The notes: a model not told the origin generated them from the letters alone. DNA of 46,565 bases from Rhodoferax sp. U11-2br (GCF_018619435.1 NZ_JAHFZF010000035.1:1-46565); one strand, 5' to 3'; positions 1 through 8,416 are shown, numbered from the stretch's first letter. Numbers and translations are program-made.

Positions 1-546
1 CTTCATTGGCTGCGCCCCGGTGACCAGGACGCTGACCACAGGCCCCAGCTTGTCCTGTGTCGAGGCCCATTTGCTGTTGAGGAAGCCTTCACCCAAGCTG
101 TAGTGGCTGCTGGACAGCACCTGGCCGCGGTCGGTCTGCAAGGTCAGGGCGGCTTGGCTGATGTAGGCCTGGTAACGCTCTGAGTAGGGGGATATTCCCC
201 ACTCCATTTGGGCGCTGTAACGCAACCAGACCGGGCAATGGGGTGCGTTGATGGCGTTTTCATAAACCCGGCTGTCAATCCGGTGGGCACGCAGTGCCAG
301 TTGCAGGGCGGGCACCACATCGGCGGTCTGGGTTTGCGGGTTGTATTCGATACACAAGCTGGTAAAACGGGCATGGGCGTGGTAGACCGTGTCACTGGCC
401 TCGCCCGGCTCTGTCTGCAGGGAGCTGAAGGCCAACTGACCGGTGGCTTTGGTCAGCTCCCAAAGTGGCAAGGGACTCAGGATGGAGCAGCCCGACAAGG
501 ACAGGCTCGCCACCGCCAGTGCCACGGTGTGTCTGCGGGCAGCCAT
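1..546 (-). CDS. Putative lipoprotein, 3' end outside window
   Basis: Open frame running off the left edge; 182 codons are visible. The N-terminus is a lipoprotein signal: basic MAARRH, a hydrophobic stretch and the lipobox LSGC with the lipidated cysteine at residue 20, so the mature protein should be membrane-anchored in the periplasm. I do not recognise the rest; it is soluble-looking, with isolated Cys residues near positions 65 and 104. The ATG lies one base after the stop of the upstream 11-residue-repeat gene (TGACATG) and has no clear Shine-Dalgarno, so translation is probably coupled and the two genes co-transcribed. Function unknown. Confidence 0.75.
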   Translation of the reverse strand, partial: MAARRHTVALAVASLSLSGCSILSPLPLWELTKATGQLAFSSLQTEPGEASDTVYHAHARFTSLCIEYNPQTQTADVVPALQLALRAHRIDSRVYENAINAPHCPVWLRYSAQMEWGISPYSERYQAYISQAALTLQTDRGQVLSSSHYSLGEGFLNSKWASTQDKLGPVVSVLVTGAQPMK

Positions 547-547
547 G

Positions 548-961
548 TCAAACCATTTCGCTGAAGGTTTGTTTAACCGCCGCCGCGCCCAAGTTGGCGT
601 ACTCCGAGATGCTGCTGGCGACTGAGCTCATGCCATCTGCCACCGAGGAGGCCGCATCACCGACGCCGTCCACAACCGATTCGGTTGCTTCGCTGATGCC
701 ATCAACAACCGAGGTTGCTGCATCGCTGATAGCGTCCCCAGCATCGCTGAAGGCATCACCAACGGCGTCGTAGCTGTCGCCAGCGAGCTCACTGAGTTTG
801 TTCAGGCTCTCTGCGCTGAAGGTGACAACGGCGCTGGCGGCATCGCTGATCTCATTGGCCACCGACGAGCCATAGGCCTTGGCAGAGTCGTAAACGGAAG
901 ACGTAGAACTGAGTGCCGTCGACGACGGCATATATGAAGTCACCGAGCTAATAGTACTCAC
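548..961 (-). CDS. Ser/Ala/Asp-rich protein of tandem 11-residue repeats
   Basis: About 137 residues, low complexity, rich in S, A, D, V and G, without Cys or Trp. From about residue 66 to the C-terminus the sequence falls into 11-residue units, for example AVGDAFSDAGD, AISDAATSVVD, GISEATESVVD, GVGDAASSVAD and GMSSVASSISE; weaker units extend upstream. An 11-residue period suits a 3-turn amphipathic helix as in LEA group 3 proteins, alpha-synuclein or apolipoproteins, so lipid-surface binding or stress protection is possible, but this is inference. Start choice: AGGAG (968-972) abuts an ATG at 967, whereas GTG at 961 has the ideal 6-base spacing, so I prefer GTG. Likely co-transcribed with the lipoprotein gene that follows after one base. 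Confidence 0.7.
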   Translation of the reverse strand: MSTISSVTSYMPSSTALSSTSSVYDSAKAYGSSVANEISDAASAVVTFSAESLNKLSELAGDSYDAVGDAFSDAGDAISDAATSVVDGISEATESVVDGVGDAASSVADGMSSVASSISEYANLGAAAVKQTFSEMV

Positions 962-967
962 AATCAT

Positions 968-1271
968 CTCCTGGGGTTAGGTGGAAAAGGTGAGGAAATA
1001 TTAGGTCTGCTGGTGAATGGCTAACTTTTTATAAAAAGCATCAAAACAAGATACCTTGGTGCTTGAAAATAACTCCTTCACTGCGAGTTATTAAATCGGA
1101 TATATCCGATACCTTTACTTAACGGGATGCATATACGTTGGACAAATTGTTTCCAGCTGGACACAAAAAGTCAGACAAGGGTTACGTTTGTGCGTCCAAA
1201 ACAGGCCCGCCGCGAACGCCCCGCGCGGGAAGTGCAGGCGCTCACCCCAGCAGGGGGCTCAACCCATCGGC
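968..1271. other. Intergenic region with two perfect palindromes
   Basis: No convincing gene is seen. The stretch is AT-rich up to about 1140 and holds two perfect palindromes, a 14-mer of the CTTTTTATAAAAAG type at 1025-1038 and a 16-mer with half-site ATCGGATA at 1095-1110. It presumably carries the promoter and operator of the minus-strand 11-residue-repeat gene. The GC-rich part from 1200 is the downstream flank of the DUF294 gene. Confidence 0.5.
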
Positions 1272-3104
1272 TCAGGCTTCGAGCCGGTAGTGCAGGCGCA
1301 GGTGCTGTTTGAACTGCTTGATGATCAGCAAGGCATCCTTGAGCAGGTCGCGGTCGAGGGTGCCCAGGGTGTTGAGCTCAATCAGGTTGCTGACCGGTTG
1401 CCCGAGGGACTGTTGGCGCAGGTTGTTGCGCAGTTTCATCGCCATCAGCAGGTGCAGGGTCTCGACCAGATCACGCACCAGCGCTGCGGGCAACAGCTGC
1501 CGGTGGCCCAGTTCCTGCAGTCGCTCGACCGTGCCCAGTGTCTCCAGCCGATGCTCCAGGGCCAGGGCACGGGTGCCGTGCACGATCGGGAAGGTGCCGA
1601 TTTTTTTCAGGTCAAAGGTCTCGGGCTCACTGATCTGTAACTTGGTGATGCGGCTCCACCAGCCTTGTGTGGGTTCGGCAAACTGGTCGATGGCGCTGGC
1701 CATGCGGGCCATGTAAGACAGGCTGCCGGTGGCCAGATTCAGTGCGTGTTCGCGGACGTTGGCCAGCAGCGAGGCGTCGCCAGCAATGGCCCGGGCGTCC
1801 AGAAAAATGGCCAGGTTCATCTTGCCCTCAGGGTCCGCGTCAAACAGCCACTGGCCAATGGTCTCGCGAAAAGCCGCCAGGGGTTGGCACCACATCGGGT
1901 TGGTGATCATGATGTTGCCAGGACAAGGCGGGTAACCAAAGGTCAGCAGGGCAGCACTGAATTGGCCGGTGATGCTGGCCAGATCAGCGCAGCTGTAGCC
2001 ATCGCGCAGCAGCAGGGCGTTGTCCTGGTCGGTTTTGAGGATCTGTTCACTGCGGCCCTCGCTGCCCATCACCAGCAGGCAGCTGTTCTGCAGCAGCTCA
2101 GGCGGTGCCAGCAGGGACCACAAACGGGCAAAAATCTGGCCGTTCAGTTCACTCACCAACTTGGAGATGATCTCGATGCGCATGCCACCACGTTGCAACA
2201 TCTTGATCGAATCGTCCACCTGATGCGCGGCGGTGCGCAGATCGTCCACCGTGCGTGCCTGTTCCACTTGCAGTGTGATCAGATGCGAGTGGTTGGACAT
2301 GAAACTCATCAGGTCCAGCTGGCTCAGCAGGCCCAGAATGGTGTCGCCGTCTTTCACCAGCACCCGGTGCACGCGGTGCCGCAACATGATCAACAGGGCC
2401 TCAAACAGCTCGGCATCCGGTCCCAGGGTAATCAGGTCAAAGCGGGCGACATCCCTTATCGATAATAGGTGAGGTGCTACAGGTTTTAATAAGGCATCAC
2501 GTAAATCGGTGGTGGTGAACATGCCGATGCGCTCGACCCCCTGTTGCACATCACGCACCAGCGCGTTGGTCAATTTGTGCTCAGCCAGCAGGCGGCACAC
2601 CGCGACCACGTCGAGCTGGCCATCCACATAAAAAGGCTTTTGCAAATAGGCGTCTTTGACGCGTACCAGCATCAGCGACATCAGCTCGCGGTTGTGGTCA
2701 ATGTCCTCGTCATCGGCCAGATCGGTGGCCATGGCGGCAAACACCCGGGCACTGAAGCGCAGGTTGTTGGCCAGCAGCGGCATCAGGGTTGTTTTGGGGA
2801 TCTGCCAGGCCTGCACGTCGTCCAGCGCCACCACACTGGCATGGTTGCGCTCGGTCAGCAACGCGCGCCAGCTGATGGCTTCGCCCGATGTCAACACATG
2901 CACATGGTCGTCTTCCTCCAGCTGAGCATGGCCATCGCGTATCACCCACAGGTGCTGGGGCGTGCTGTCGGGCACCAGCAGCCGGTCTCCGGCGGTGATG
3001 CGCACATGCAACGCCACCTCGCGCAACTGGGTCTGTTCAGTGGCGTTCAGTTCGTTGAAGGGGGCAGTCTCAAAAGGAAAAATGAAAGACACGGTAGCTT
3101 TCAA
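1272..3104 (-). CDS. cNMP-binding/CBS/DUF294 nucleotidyltransferase-like signalling protein
   Basis: 610 residues with the known architecture of this family: a cyclic-nucleotide-binding-like beta roll (about 10-115), a CBS pair (about 150-280), a GlnD-like nucleotidyltransferase domain DUF294 and the C-terminal substrate-binding domain. The nucleotidyltransferase signature is intact: GSEGRSEQ at 347-354 and the acidic pair in TDQDN, D359 and D361. The family is a cytoplasmic regulator with unknown substrate and commonly sits beside actP. The earliest start is TTG at 3104; GTG at 3092 is an alternative, and neither has a good ribosome site. The TTG lies three bases after the U-tract of a terminator. 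Codons for about residues 203-218 are AT-rich and include TTA, CTA, ATA and AGG, which the neighbours rarely use; see the repeat entry at 2451. Confidence 0.88.
   Translation of the reverse strand: MKATVSFIFPFETAPFNELNATEQTQLREVALHVRITAGDRLLVPDSTPQHLWVIRDGHAQLEEDDHVHVLTSGEAISWRALLTERNHASVVALDDVQAWQIPKTTLMPLLANNLRFSARVFAAMATDLADDEDIDHNRELMSLMLVRVKDAYLQKPFYVDGQLDVVAVCRLLAEHKLTNALVRDVQQGVERIGMFTTTDLRDALLKPVAPHLLSIRDVARFDLITLGPDAELFEALLIMLRHRVHRVLVKDGDTILGLLSQLDLMSFMSNHSHLITLQVEQARTVDDLRTAAHQVDDSIKMLQRGGMRIEIISKLVSELNGQIFARLWSLLAPPELLQNSCLLVMGSEGRSEQILKTDQDNALLLRDGYSCADLASITGQFSAALLTFGYPPCPGNIMITNPMWCQPLAAFRETIGQWLFDADPEGKMNLAIFLDARAIAGDASLLANVREHALNLATGSLSYMARMASAIDQFAEPTQGWWSRITKLQISEPETFDLKKIGTFPIVHGTRALALEHRLETLGTVERLQELGHRQLLPAALVRDLVETLHLLMAMKLRNNLRQQSLGQPVSNLIELNTLGTLDRDLLKDALLIIKQFKQHLRLHYRLEA
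2451..2496 (-). repeat. Probable degenerate copy of dispersed palindromic repeat inside DUF294 gene
   Basis: Read on the minus strand, the block contains GTAGC, then CACCTATTATCGATAAGGG, resembling the intergenic repeat core (TAGCT..., CCCTTATTNAATAAGGG, AGAGGCC). It is in frame and much richer in A+T and rare codons than the surrounding gene. It encodes the linker between the two CBS motifs. The leading TTTTGAT part of the repeat is not preserved, so the assignment is tentative. Confidence 0.35.
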
Positions 3105-3106
3105 TC

Positions 3107-3144
3107 AAAAAAAGGGCTGCAGACGATAGCGCCAGCAGCCCTTT
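3107..3144 (-). terminator. Intrinsic terminator between actP and the DUF294 gene
   Basis: On the minus strand a perfect 10-bp stem (AAAGGGCTGC with GCAGCCCTTT, 14-base loop) is followed directly by seven T residues. It lies 49 bases after the actP stop, and its T-run ends three bases before the earliest DUF294 start. It should terminate most actP mRNA or act as an attenuator for the downstream gene. Confidence 0.8.
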
Positions 3145-3153
3145 GAACGGATG

Positions 3154-3188
3154 GCATCGCCAGCGTGAGAGGCTGGCGATGCTTTTTT
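3154..3188. terminator. Second hairpin after actP
   Basis: Perfect 11-bp stem GCATCGCCAGC/GCTGGCGATGC with a 7-base loop. On the plus strand it is followed by six T residues, so it is a complete intrinsic terminator in that direction. On the minus strand (the actP direction) the A-run precedes it and no T-run follows, so there it would only be a stable hairpin 10 bases after the actP stop, protecting the 3' end. Confidence 0.65.
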
Positions 3189-3192
3189 GTCG

Positions 3193-4920
3193 TCAGTGGC
3201 CGGACGCGCCAGAGGCGCCGATACCGGTTTCCGAACGCACTTGCTGCGCCAGGAAACCATCGCGGTCTTTGGCAGCACGTGCACTCTTGTCCATCAGCGA
3301 GAACAACCAGATGCCAACAAAGCCGATGGTCATCGAGAACAGCGCTGGTGAGGTGTAGGGGAACAGGGCTGAACCTTTGGGGTTGCCCAGCGTGGCTTCC
3401 CACACCGAAGGCGACACCACGGTCAGGGCCACCGAGGAAATCAGACCCAAAAAGCCGCCGATCACTGCACCCCGGGTGGTGCAGTCTTTCCACAGCACCG
3501 ACATGAACAACACCGGGAAGTTGGCCGAGGCCGCAATCGCAAACGCCAGCGACACCATGAAGGCGATGTTCTGTTTCTCGAACACGATGCCCAGTGTCAC
3601 CGCCAGAATGCCCAGGGCAATGGTGGTGATTTTGGAGATACGCAGCTCATCGGCGCTGTTGGCTTTGCCCTTCTTGATCACGGTGGCATAGATGTCATGT
3701 GACACAGCGGATGCCCCCGAGAGAGTCAAGCCAGCCACCACCGCCAGAATCGTGGCAAAAGCCACCGCCGAGATGAAGCCCAGGAACACATTGCCACCCA
3801 CCGCGTTGGCCAGGTGGATAGCGGCCATGTTGCCGCCGCCTTTGAGCGCGCCCTTGGCATCCAGGAACTCGGGGTTGGTCAGCACAAAGGTGATCGCGCC
3901 AAAACCGATGATGAAGGTCAGCAGGTAGAAGTAGCCGATCCAGCCGGTAGCCCACATCACCGAACTGCGCGCCGCTTTGGCACTGGGCACGGTGAAGAAG
4001 CGCATCAGGATGTGGGGCAAACCAGCTGTGCCGAACATCAGTGCCATGCCGAAGCTGATGGCCGAGATCGGGTCTTTCACGAAGTTGCCCGGGCCCATGA
4101 TGGATTGGCCGGCTGCTGCTGCCACTTCAGCAATCTTGCCGTCCTTGAGTGCCAGATCGGTCTTGATCTGCACCGCCGAGGCAAACATCGCCTCAGGGCT
4201 GAAGCCAAAGTGCCACAACACCGACAGCGCCATGAAGGACGCACCACCCAGCAACATGCAGGCCTTGATGATCTGCACCCAGGTGGTGGCCGTCATGCCG
4301 CCAAACAGCACGTAAATCATCATCAGCGCACCCACGATGATCACCGCAATGTAGTACTCCAGACCAAACAGCAGCTTGATCAGCTGACCGGCACCCACCA
4401 TCTGGGCGATCAGGTAAAACGCTACCACCACCAGCGTGCCGGAAGCCGCAAAAATCCGGATCGGCTTTTGCTCGAAACGGAAGGCGGCCACGTCGGCGAA
4501 GGTGAACTTACCCAGGTTACGCAGGCGCTCGGCCATCAGGAAGGTGATGACCGGCCAGCCCACCAGGAAGCCGATGGAGTAGATCAGGCCGTCAAACCCA
4601 CTGGCCATCACCGCGGCTGAAATCCCCAGGAAGGATGCCGCCGACATGTAGTCGCCAGCAATCGCCAGGCCGTTCTGGAAGCCGGTGATGCCACCACCTG
4701 CGGTGTAGAAGTCAGCGGCCGATTTGGTTTTGGCGGCGGCCCACTTGGTGATGAACAGGGTGAACACCACAAAGGCGGCAAACATGATGATGGCCGTCCA
4801 GTTGGTCGCCTGTTTCTGGGCCTGGCCCAGGTCCGCGCCTGCAGACCAGGCGGCCGCTGACACACCAAAGAGTGCCAGCAGGGTGAGGACTTGTCGGGTG
4901 GTATCGTTTTTGGTCATCAT
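3193..4920 (-). CDS. actP: Acetate permease ActP (sodium:solute symporter family)
   Basis: 575 residues against 549 for Escherichia coli ActP; an inner-membrane cation/acetate symporter. The N-terminus is signal-like (hydrophobic segment ending about residue 25), followed by about 13 membrane spans. Family motifs include the [20 protein letters not shown] region with SAASFLGIS in the first core helices. The ATG at 4920 overlaps the stop of the DUF485 gene (ATGA), indicating coupled translation; an ATG one codon later is possible. The reading frame stays open upstream to 5274, but that part overlaps the DUF485 gene in another frame and is not coding. It is followed by two hairpins. Pairing of a DUF485 gene with actP is the standard bacterial arrangement. 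Confidence 0.95.
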   Translation of the reverse strand: MMTKNDTTRQVLTLLALFGVSAAAWSAGADLGQAQKQATNWTAIIMFAAFVVFTLFITKWAAAKTKSAADFYTAGGGITGFQNGLAIAGDYMSAASFLGISAAVMASGFDGLIYSIGFLVGWPVITFLMAERLRNLGKFTFADVAAFRFEQKPIRIFAASGTLVVVAFYLIAQMVGAGQLIKLLFGLEYYIAVIIVGALMMIYVLFGGMTATTWVQIIKACMLLGGASFMALSVLWHFGFSPEAMFASAVQIKTDLALKDGKIAEVAAAAGQSIMGPGNFVKDPISAISFGMALMFGTAGLPHILMRFFTVPSAKAARSSVMWATGWIGYFYLLTFIIGFGAITFVLTNPEFLDAKGALKGGGNMAAIHLANAVGGNVFLGFISAVAFATILAVVAGLTLSGASAVSHDIYATVIKKGKANSADELRISKITTIALGILAVTLGIVFEKQNIAFMVSLAFAIAASANFPVLFMSVLWKDCTTRGAVIGGFLGLISSVALTVVSPSVWEATLGNPKGSALFPYTSPALFSMTIGFVGIWLFSLMDKSARAAKDRDGFLAQQVRSETGIGASGASGH

Positions 4921-5225
4921 TTCAGTACCGCCTTGGTGATCTCTGCAGTCAGGTCGTCGTATTCGCGGTTGGCGCGTCGGACGTAGATGGCGGTGATGAG
5001 CACCGTGAACACAATGACACCAAAACCGATTGGGATGCCGATGGTCATGACGCCCGCACCGAGCTTGGTGGCCAGGAACTGCTTGTTGAAAGCGACCAGC
5101 ACGATGAAACCGTAATACACGATCATCATCGCCCAGGTCAGCGTCCAGCCAAAGCTGCTGCGCTTGGCTTTGAGCTCCTGATATTTCGGGTGGCTGATCA
5201 CCCGCTGTATCAAATCGTCTTGCAT
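4917..5225 (-). CDS. DUF485 membrane protein (YjcH-like)
   Basis: 102 residues, starting MQDDLIQRV at the ATG at 5225, which has AGGAG eight or so bases upstream; longer in-frame extensions upstream lack a ribosome site and family similarity. Two membrane spans (about 25-50 and 60-85) with a basic loop, then a charged C-terminal helix. This is the DUF485/YjcH small inner-membrane protein encoded directly before actP in many bacteria; its role is probably accessory to the permease but is not established. It overlaps actP by four bases and is the first gene of the operon. Confidence 0.93.
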   Translation of the reverse strand: MQDDLIQRVISHPKYQELKAKRSSFGWTLTWAMMIVYYGFIVLVAFNKQFLATKLGAGVMTIGIPIGFGVIVFTVLITAIYVRRANREYDDLTAEITKAVLK

Positions 5226-5682
5226 GGTTTTGTCTCCTAATAATTGCTTCGACGGCCGGGAGGCTAAGTGGCACGTCTTACCAATTGCTGACCAAGTAGG
5301 CTGCCAACACCATGACAGGCTTTTCTGTGGCCTGCGCGAGGGCAAGACGCCGGGTTTTGCCTCAAAGAACGGATGCGAGACTGGTTGCTGGATGTCTGTT
5401 TGTTTGGATAGGTTGCTTATATTTTTATAGTGATCATGTCAATAAATATAAGAGCTTGCGGATATTCTTGTTGCGCTTTTTGATGTGTCAGACAGATGTC
5501 TGGCGCGCCTTATGCCGGCCGGGCCAAGGGATGCGTCGGTGTTTTCCCTAGGGCGCTGTTGGTGTTGTGCATCAGCGGTCGGCAAAACGTCTTGCTGGCC
5601 AAGTCCAGCGCAGGTTCTGGCTTGTTCTCATGGGTGCTTCGCCTGCACAATGGCAGGCAAAACCAGACAAATGGAGACAAGC
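5226..5682. other. Divergent control region of the acetate locus
   Basis: About 500 bases between two divergent genes, with no convincing gene other than the short leader frame at 5683. AT-rich only around 5400-5470, where overlapping divergent promoters can be drawn. A 6-bp hairpin (GCCTGC/GCAGGC) lies at 5641-5658. No sigma-54 site with correct spacing was found. Confidence 0.45.
5404..5442. promoter_or_regulatory. Candidate overlapping divergent promoters
   Basis: Plus strand: TTGGAT at 5404-5409, 16-base spacer and TATAGT at 5426-5431, pointing to the exonuclease gene. Minus strand: consensus TTGACA at 5442-5437 with TATAAG at 5421-5416 after a short 15-base spacer, pointing to the DUF485-actP operon. 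Both lie in the only AT-rich island of this intergenic region. The overlap would make the promoters compete. Assignment is by pattern only. Confidence 0.35.
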
Positions 5683-5742
5683 ATGGATGTGGGGACAAAC
5701 GGCTCGGTGCACAGGGTCGGTCAAACGGAGGCTGAGGCATGA
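5683..5742 (+). CDS. Possible 19-residue leader peptide
   Basis: ATG preceded by GGAG at 5673-5676 with a 6-base gap, reading MDVGTNGSVHRVGQTEAEA and ending at a TGA that overlaps the exonuclease start (ATGA). The good ribosome site and the start-stop overlap are what coupled translation would need. It is too short to judge as a real protein, and no homologue is known to me. Confidence 0.3.
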   Translation: MDVGTNGSVHRVGQTEAEA

Positions 5743-7904
5743 GACTGGATCGTCGTCTGGTGTGGGCCATGGGGGTGATGGCGGCGGCCAGCATCATCTG
5801 GTTGCTGGTGACGATGGGCTTGCTGGTGATGGCCCTGGCCGCCGATCAGCGGGCACTGGTGCTGGGGCAACTGGCACCGCAGTTGTGGCTGATTGGTTTG
5901 ACCTGGGTGATGGGGCTGGTGGTGATTGCTGCCACTTTGCGTTGGCTGTTTCGGCGCTACGCCAGCGCCCCGGCGCGTTTGCTGGAGCAAACCCGGGTGC
6001 TGCTGGCCGCAGATCAGGCCGCCCCGATGCAGCACCAGGGTACCCACGAAACCCAGGAACTGGCGCAGGTGGTGTTTCAGCTGGCCAGCCAGCGTGACCA
6101 GTTACGCCACGAGATGGCCAGCCAGGTGGCGCAAGCCAGCCTGGGCATCCAGCAGGAAAAAGACCGCCTGGCCGCGCTCATGGCCGAGCTGACCCAAAGT
6201 GTGGTGGTGTGTAACCTGGATGGCCGCATCCTGCTCTACAACAACCGGGCCCGGCTGCAGTTTCGCACCTTGTCCAACGTGCCCGCGCTGGCCGGTGGTG
6301 CTGAACTGGTGGGCATTGGCCGCTCGATCTACGCGGTGTTTGACCGTGCCCTGGTGGCGCACGCCATCGACAGCATCCAGCAGCGCCTGCTGCGTGGCGC
6401 CGCCAACCCGTCGGCGCAGTTTGTCACCAGCACCGCCGCCGGTCAGCTGCTCAAGGTGCAGATGGCGCCGGTGCGCACCAGCAACACCGACGACGCCAAC
6501 AACGCGCTGAGCGGTTTTGTGCTGATGTTGGACAACGTGACCCGGGCCTTTGAGGAGGAAAAGCGGCGCGACCAGATGCTGCACACGCTCACCCAAGGTT
6601 GCCGCGCCTCGCTGGCGGGCATGAAAACCGCGCTAGCCACGCTGGAGGCCTCCGAGCTCACCGGTGAGCCGCGCGCACGCCAGCGTCAGATCCTGCACGA
6701 CGAGATGAACAGCATGGCCCAGCGCATCACCGACCTGGACAAACAGGCCAGCCATGGCCAGAGCACCCGCTGGCCACTTGAAGAGATGTTGGGTGCCGAC
6801 GTGTTGCTGGTGGCGCAGCAGCGCATTCAGAAACACTGCCAGCGCACGGTGTCACTGGAGCAGCTCGACGACAGCCTGTGGCTGCGGGTGGACAGCTACA
6901 GCCTGATCCAGGCGCTGGTGTACCTGTCGGCACGGCTGGTGGATGAGTTTGATGTCAGGTTCCTGCGCTTGCGGCTGTTGTCCGAGAACGGCGTGGCCAA
7001 GCTTGACCTGATCTGGACCGACCAGGTGATGAGCACAGAAACCGTGATGATCTGGCAGATGGACAGCATGCAGATGGGCGCCGAGAGCACCCGTTTGAGT
7101 GTGCGCGATGTGGTCGAGCGCCATGGCGGTGAGCTGATCTTTGCGCGCGAGCGGGTGCGCCATGAGGCCTTCTTCCGTTTTGCCCTGCCCCAGGTGAATG
7201 TGCAGGACCTGCCCGAGGCCACCACCCTGGGGTACAGCGGCAGCCGCCCCGAGTATTACGACTTTGACCTGTTCCGCGCGACCGGGCAGACCCGTGTGTT
7301 GGATGATCGCCTCTTGAGTGAGCTGGCCTACACCGTGTTTGACACCGAAACCACCGGCCTGAACCCTTCCGAGGGGGATGAGATCATCCAGATCGGCGCC
7401 ACCCGCTGTGTCAACGGCAAACTGCTGCGCCAGGAGAGTTTTGAACAGCTGGTCAACCCCGGGCGACTGATCCCGGCAGCCACCATCCCGATCCACGGCA
7501 TCACCCAGGAGATGGTCAGTGGTCAGCCCCGCATCACCGAGGTTTTGCCCGCGTTTCACCGCTTTTCCAGCGACACCGTGCTGGTGGCACACAACGCGGC
7601 GTTTGACATGAAGTTCCTGCAGCTGCAGGAAGCCGCTACCGGTCTGAAGTTTGACCAGCCGGTGCTCGACACCTTGCTGCTCTCAGCCGTGGTGCACCCC
7701 AACCATGAAGAGCATCGGCTGGAGGTTCTGGCCGAGCGCTTCAACATCACCGTGCTGGGTCGCCACACCGCGCTGGGAGATGCCTTGGTCACCGCCGAGG
7801 TCTGGCTCAGGTTGATCCCGCTGCTGCAGGCCATGGGCATCACTACTTTGCGCCAGGCGCGTGAGGCGGCGCAGAAAACCTATTACGCCCGGCTGCGTTA
7901 CTGA
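5739..7904 (+). CDS. Membrane sensor with PAS and kinase-like domains fused to DEDDh 3'-5' exonuclease
   Basis: 721 residues. Two membrane spans (about 10-35 and 48-70) with a short periplasmic loop, a HAMP/coiled-coil linker, a PAS-like domain (about 150-265), a region laid out like a histidine kinase (about 270-490), and a DnaQ-type exonuclease (about 525-710). The exonuclease has every DEDDh residue: D535 and E537 in FDTETTG, D623 in HNAAFDMKF, H676 and D681 in GRHTALGDA. The kinase part looks inactive: there is no histidine where the H-box should be (TQGCRASLAG) and the N-box is degraded. It is known that a DnaQ-like nuclease gene often lies beside actP and a DUF294 gene; the substrate is unknown. 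Start at ATG with GGAGG seven bases upstream. The 3' end overlaps the convergent DUF2721 gene by seven bases. Confidence 0.9.
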   Translation: MRLDRRLVWAMGVMAAASIIWLLVTMGLLVMALAADQRALVLGQLAPQLWLIGLTWVMGLVVIAATLRWLFRRYASAPARLLEQTRVLLAADQAAPMQHQGTHETQELAQVVFQLASQRDQLRHEMASQVAQASLGIQQEKDRLAALMAELTQSVVVCNLDGRILLYNNRARLQFRTLSNVPALAGGAELVGIGRSIYAVFDRALVAHAIDSIQQRLLRGAANPSAQFVTSTAAGQLLKVQMAPVRTSNTDDANNALSGFVLMLDNVTRAFEEEKRRDQMLHTLTQGCRASLAGMKTALATLEASELTGEPRARQRQILHDEMNSMAQRITDLDKQASHGQSTRWPLEEMLGADVLLVAQQRIQKHCQRTVSLEQLDDSLWLRVDSYSLIQALVYLSARLVDEFDVRFLRLRLLSENGVAKLDLIWTDQVMSTETVMIWQMDSMQMGAESTRLSVRDVVERHGGELIFARERVRHEAFFRFALPQVNVQDLPEATTLGYSGSRPEYYDFDLFRATGQTRVLDDRLLSELAYTVFDTETTGLNPSEGDEIIQIGATRCVNGKLLRQESFEQLVNPGRLIPAATIPIHGITQEMVSGQPRITEVLPAFHRFSSDTVLVAHNAAFDMKFLQLQEAATGLKFDQPVLDTLLLSAVVHPNHEEHRLEVLAERFNITVLGRHTALGDALVTAEVWLRLIPLLQAMGITTLRQAREAAQKTYYARLRY

Positions 7905-8374
7905 GGGGGCCCCCAGTGTTTGGCCTGGCGCCCGCCGTGGCCAAATTTGAGGATACGTGTGGCAATGATGGTTTCGGTCAGGAAACACAACAGCGCAAGC
8001 AAAAAACTGCCCACCCCCGACAGGAACAACACGGTGGCCACCTTGAAGCTCTCGATTTCGGTGGTTTCACCGAGAAACAGCGCCATGATGGTCAGCCCGA
8101 TCTGGATCGCACACAAGGTCAGCAAGCCAATACAGACGTTCACCAGGTTGCCGCGTTTGCGCAGCTGTTTGAGCTCGGCAATGATGGTGGGCATCGGGCA
8201 GTCGTGGGGAGCGGCTTCGATACGGCCCTCGAGCAGGCGGGCGCGGTCGATGATGCGTGCCAGCCGCCCGGCCACCGTGCCAATCATGCCGGCCACGGCG
8301 GTGAGCAAAAACACCGGAGCCACCGCCAGCTGGATACCGTGCGAGACGGCGCTGACATCTGTTGCAAAAAACAT
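7898..8374 (-). CDS. DUF2721 membrane protein
   Basis: 158 residues with three membrane spans (about 12-35, 78-100 and 112-138). The first helix and following loop carry the DUF2721 pattern: PVFLLTAVAGMIG followed by RLARIIDRARLLE. The family is small inner-membrane proteins of unknown function. It converges on and overlaps the exonuclease gene by seven bases. The upstream MFS gene ends 42 bases before its start on the same strand, so it may be the last gene of the prfC operon. Confidence 0.85.
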   Translation of the reverse strand: MFFATDVSAVSHGIQLAVAPVFLLTAVAGMIGTVAGRLARIIDRARLLEGRIEAAPHDCPMPTIIAELKQLRKRGNLVNVCIGLLTLCAIQIGLTIMALFLGETTEIESFKVATVLFLSGVGSFLLALLCFLTETIIATRILKFGHGGRQAKHWGPPQ

Positions 8375-8416
8375 CTTGCCTCCCGATGGGTCAGGTCAAA
8401 CCACGTGGTGAAACGG

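Noticed and set aside
1188..2465. Long plus-strand open frames opposite the DUF294 gene
   Set aside because: Gln/His/Arg-rich mirror frames of a GC-rich gene with clear family motifs on the other strand.
4921..5274. In-frame upstream extension of actP
   Set aside because: It overlaps the DUF485 gene in another frame and has no protein-like composition; the ATGA overlap at 4920 gives the family N-terminus.
5269..5289. Sigma-54 promoter TGGCACG...TTGC
   Set aside because: The spacing is about five bases too long and the element is more than 450 bases from the gene it would serve.
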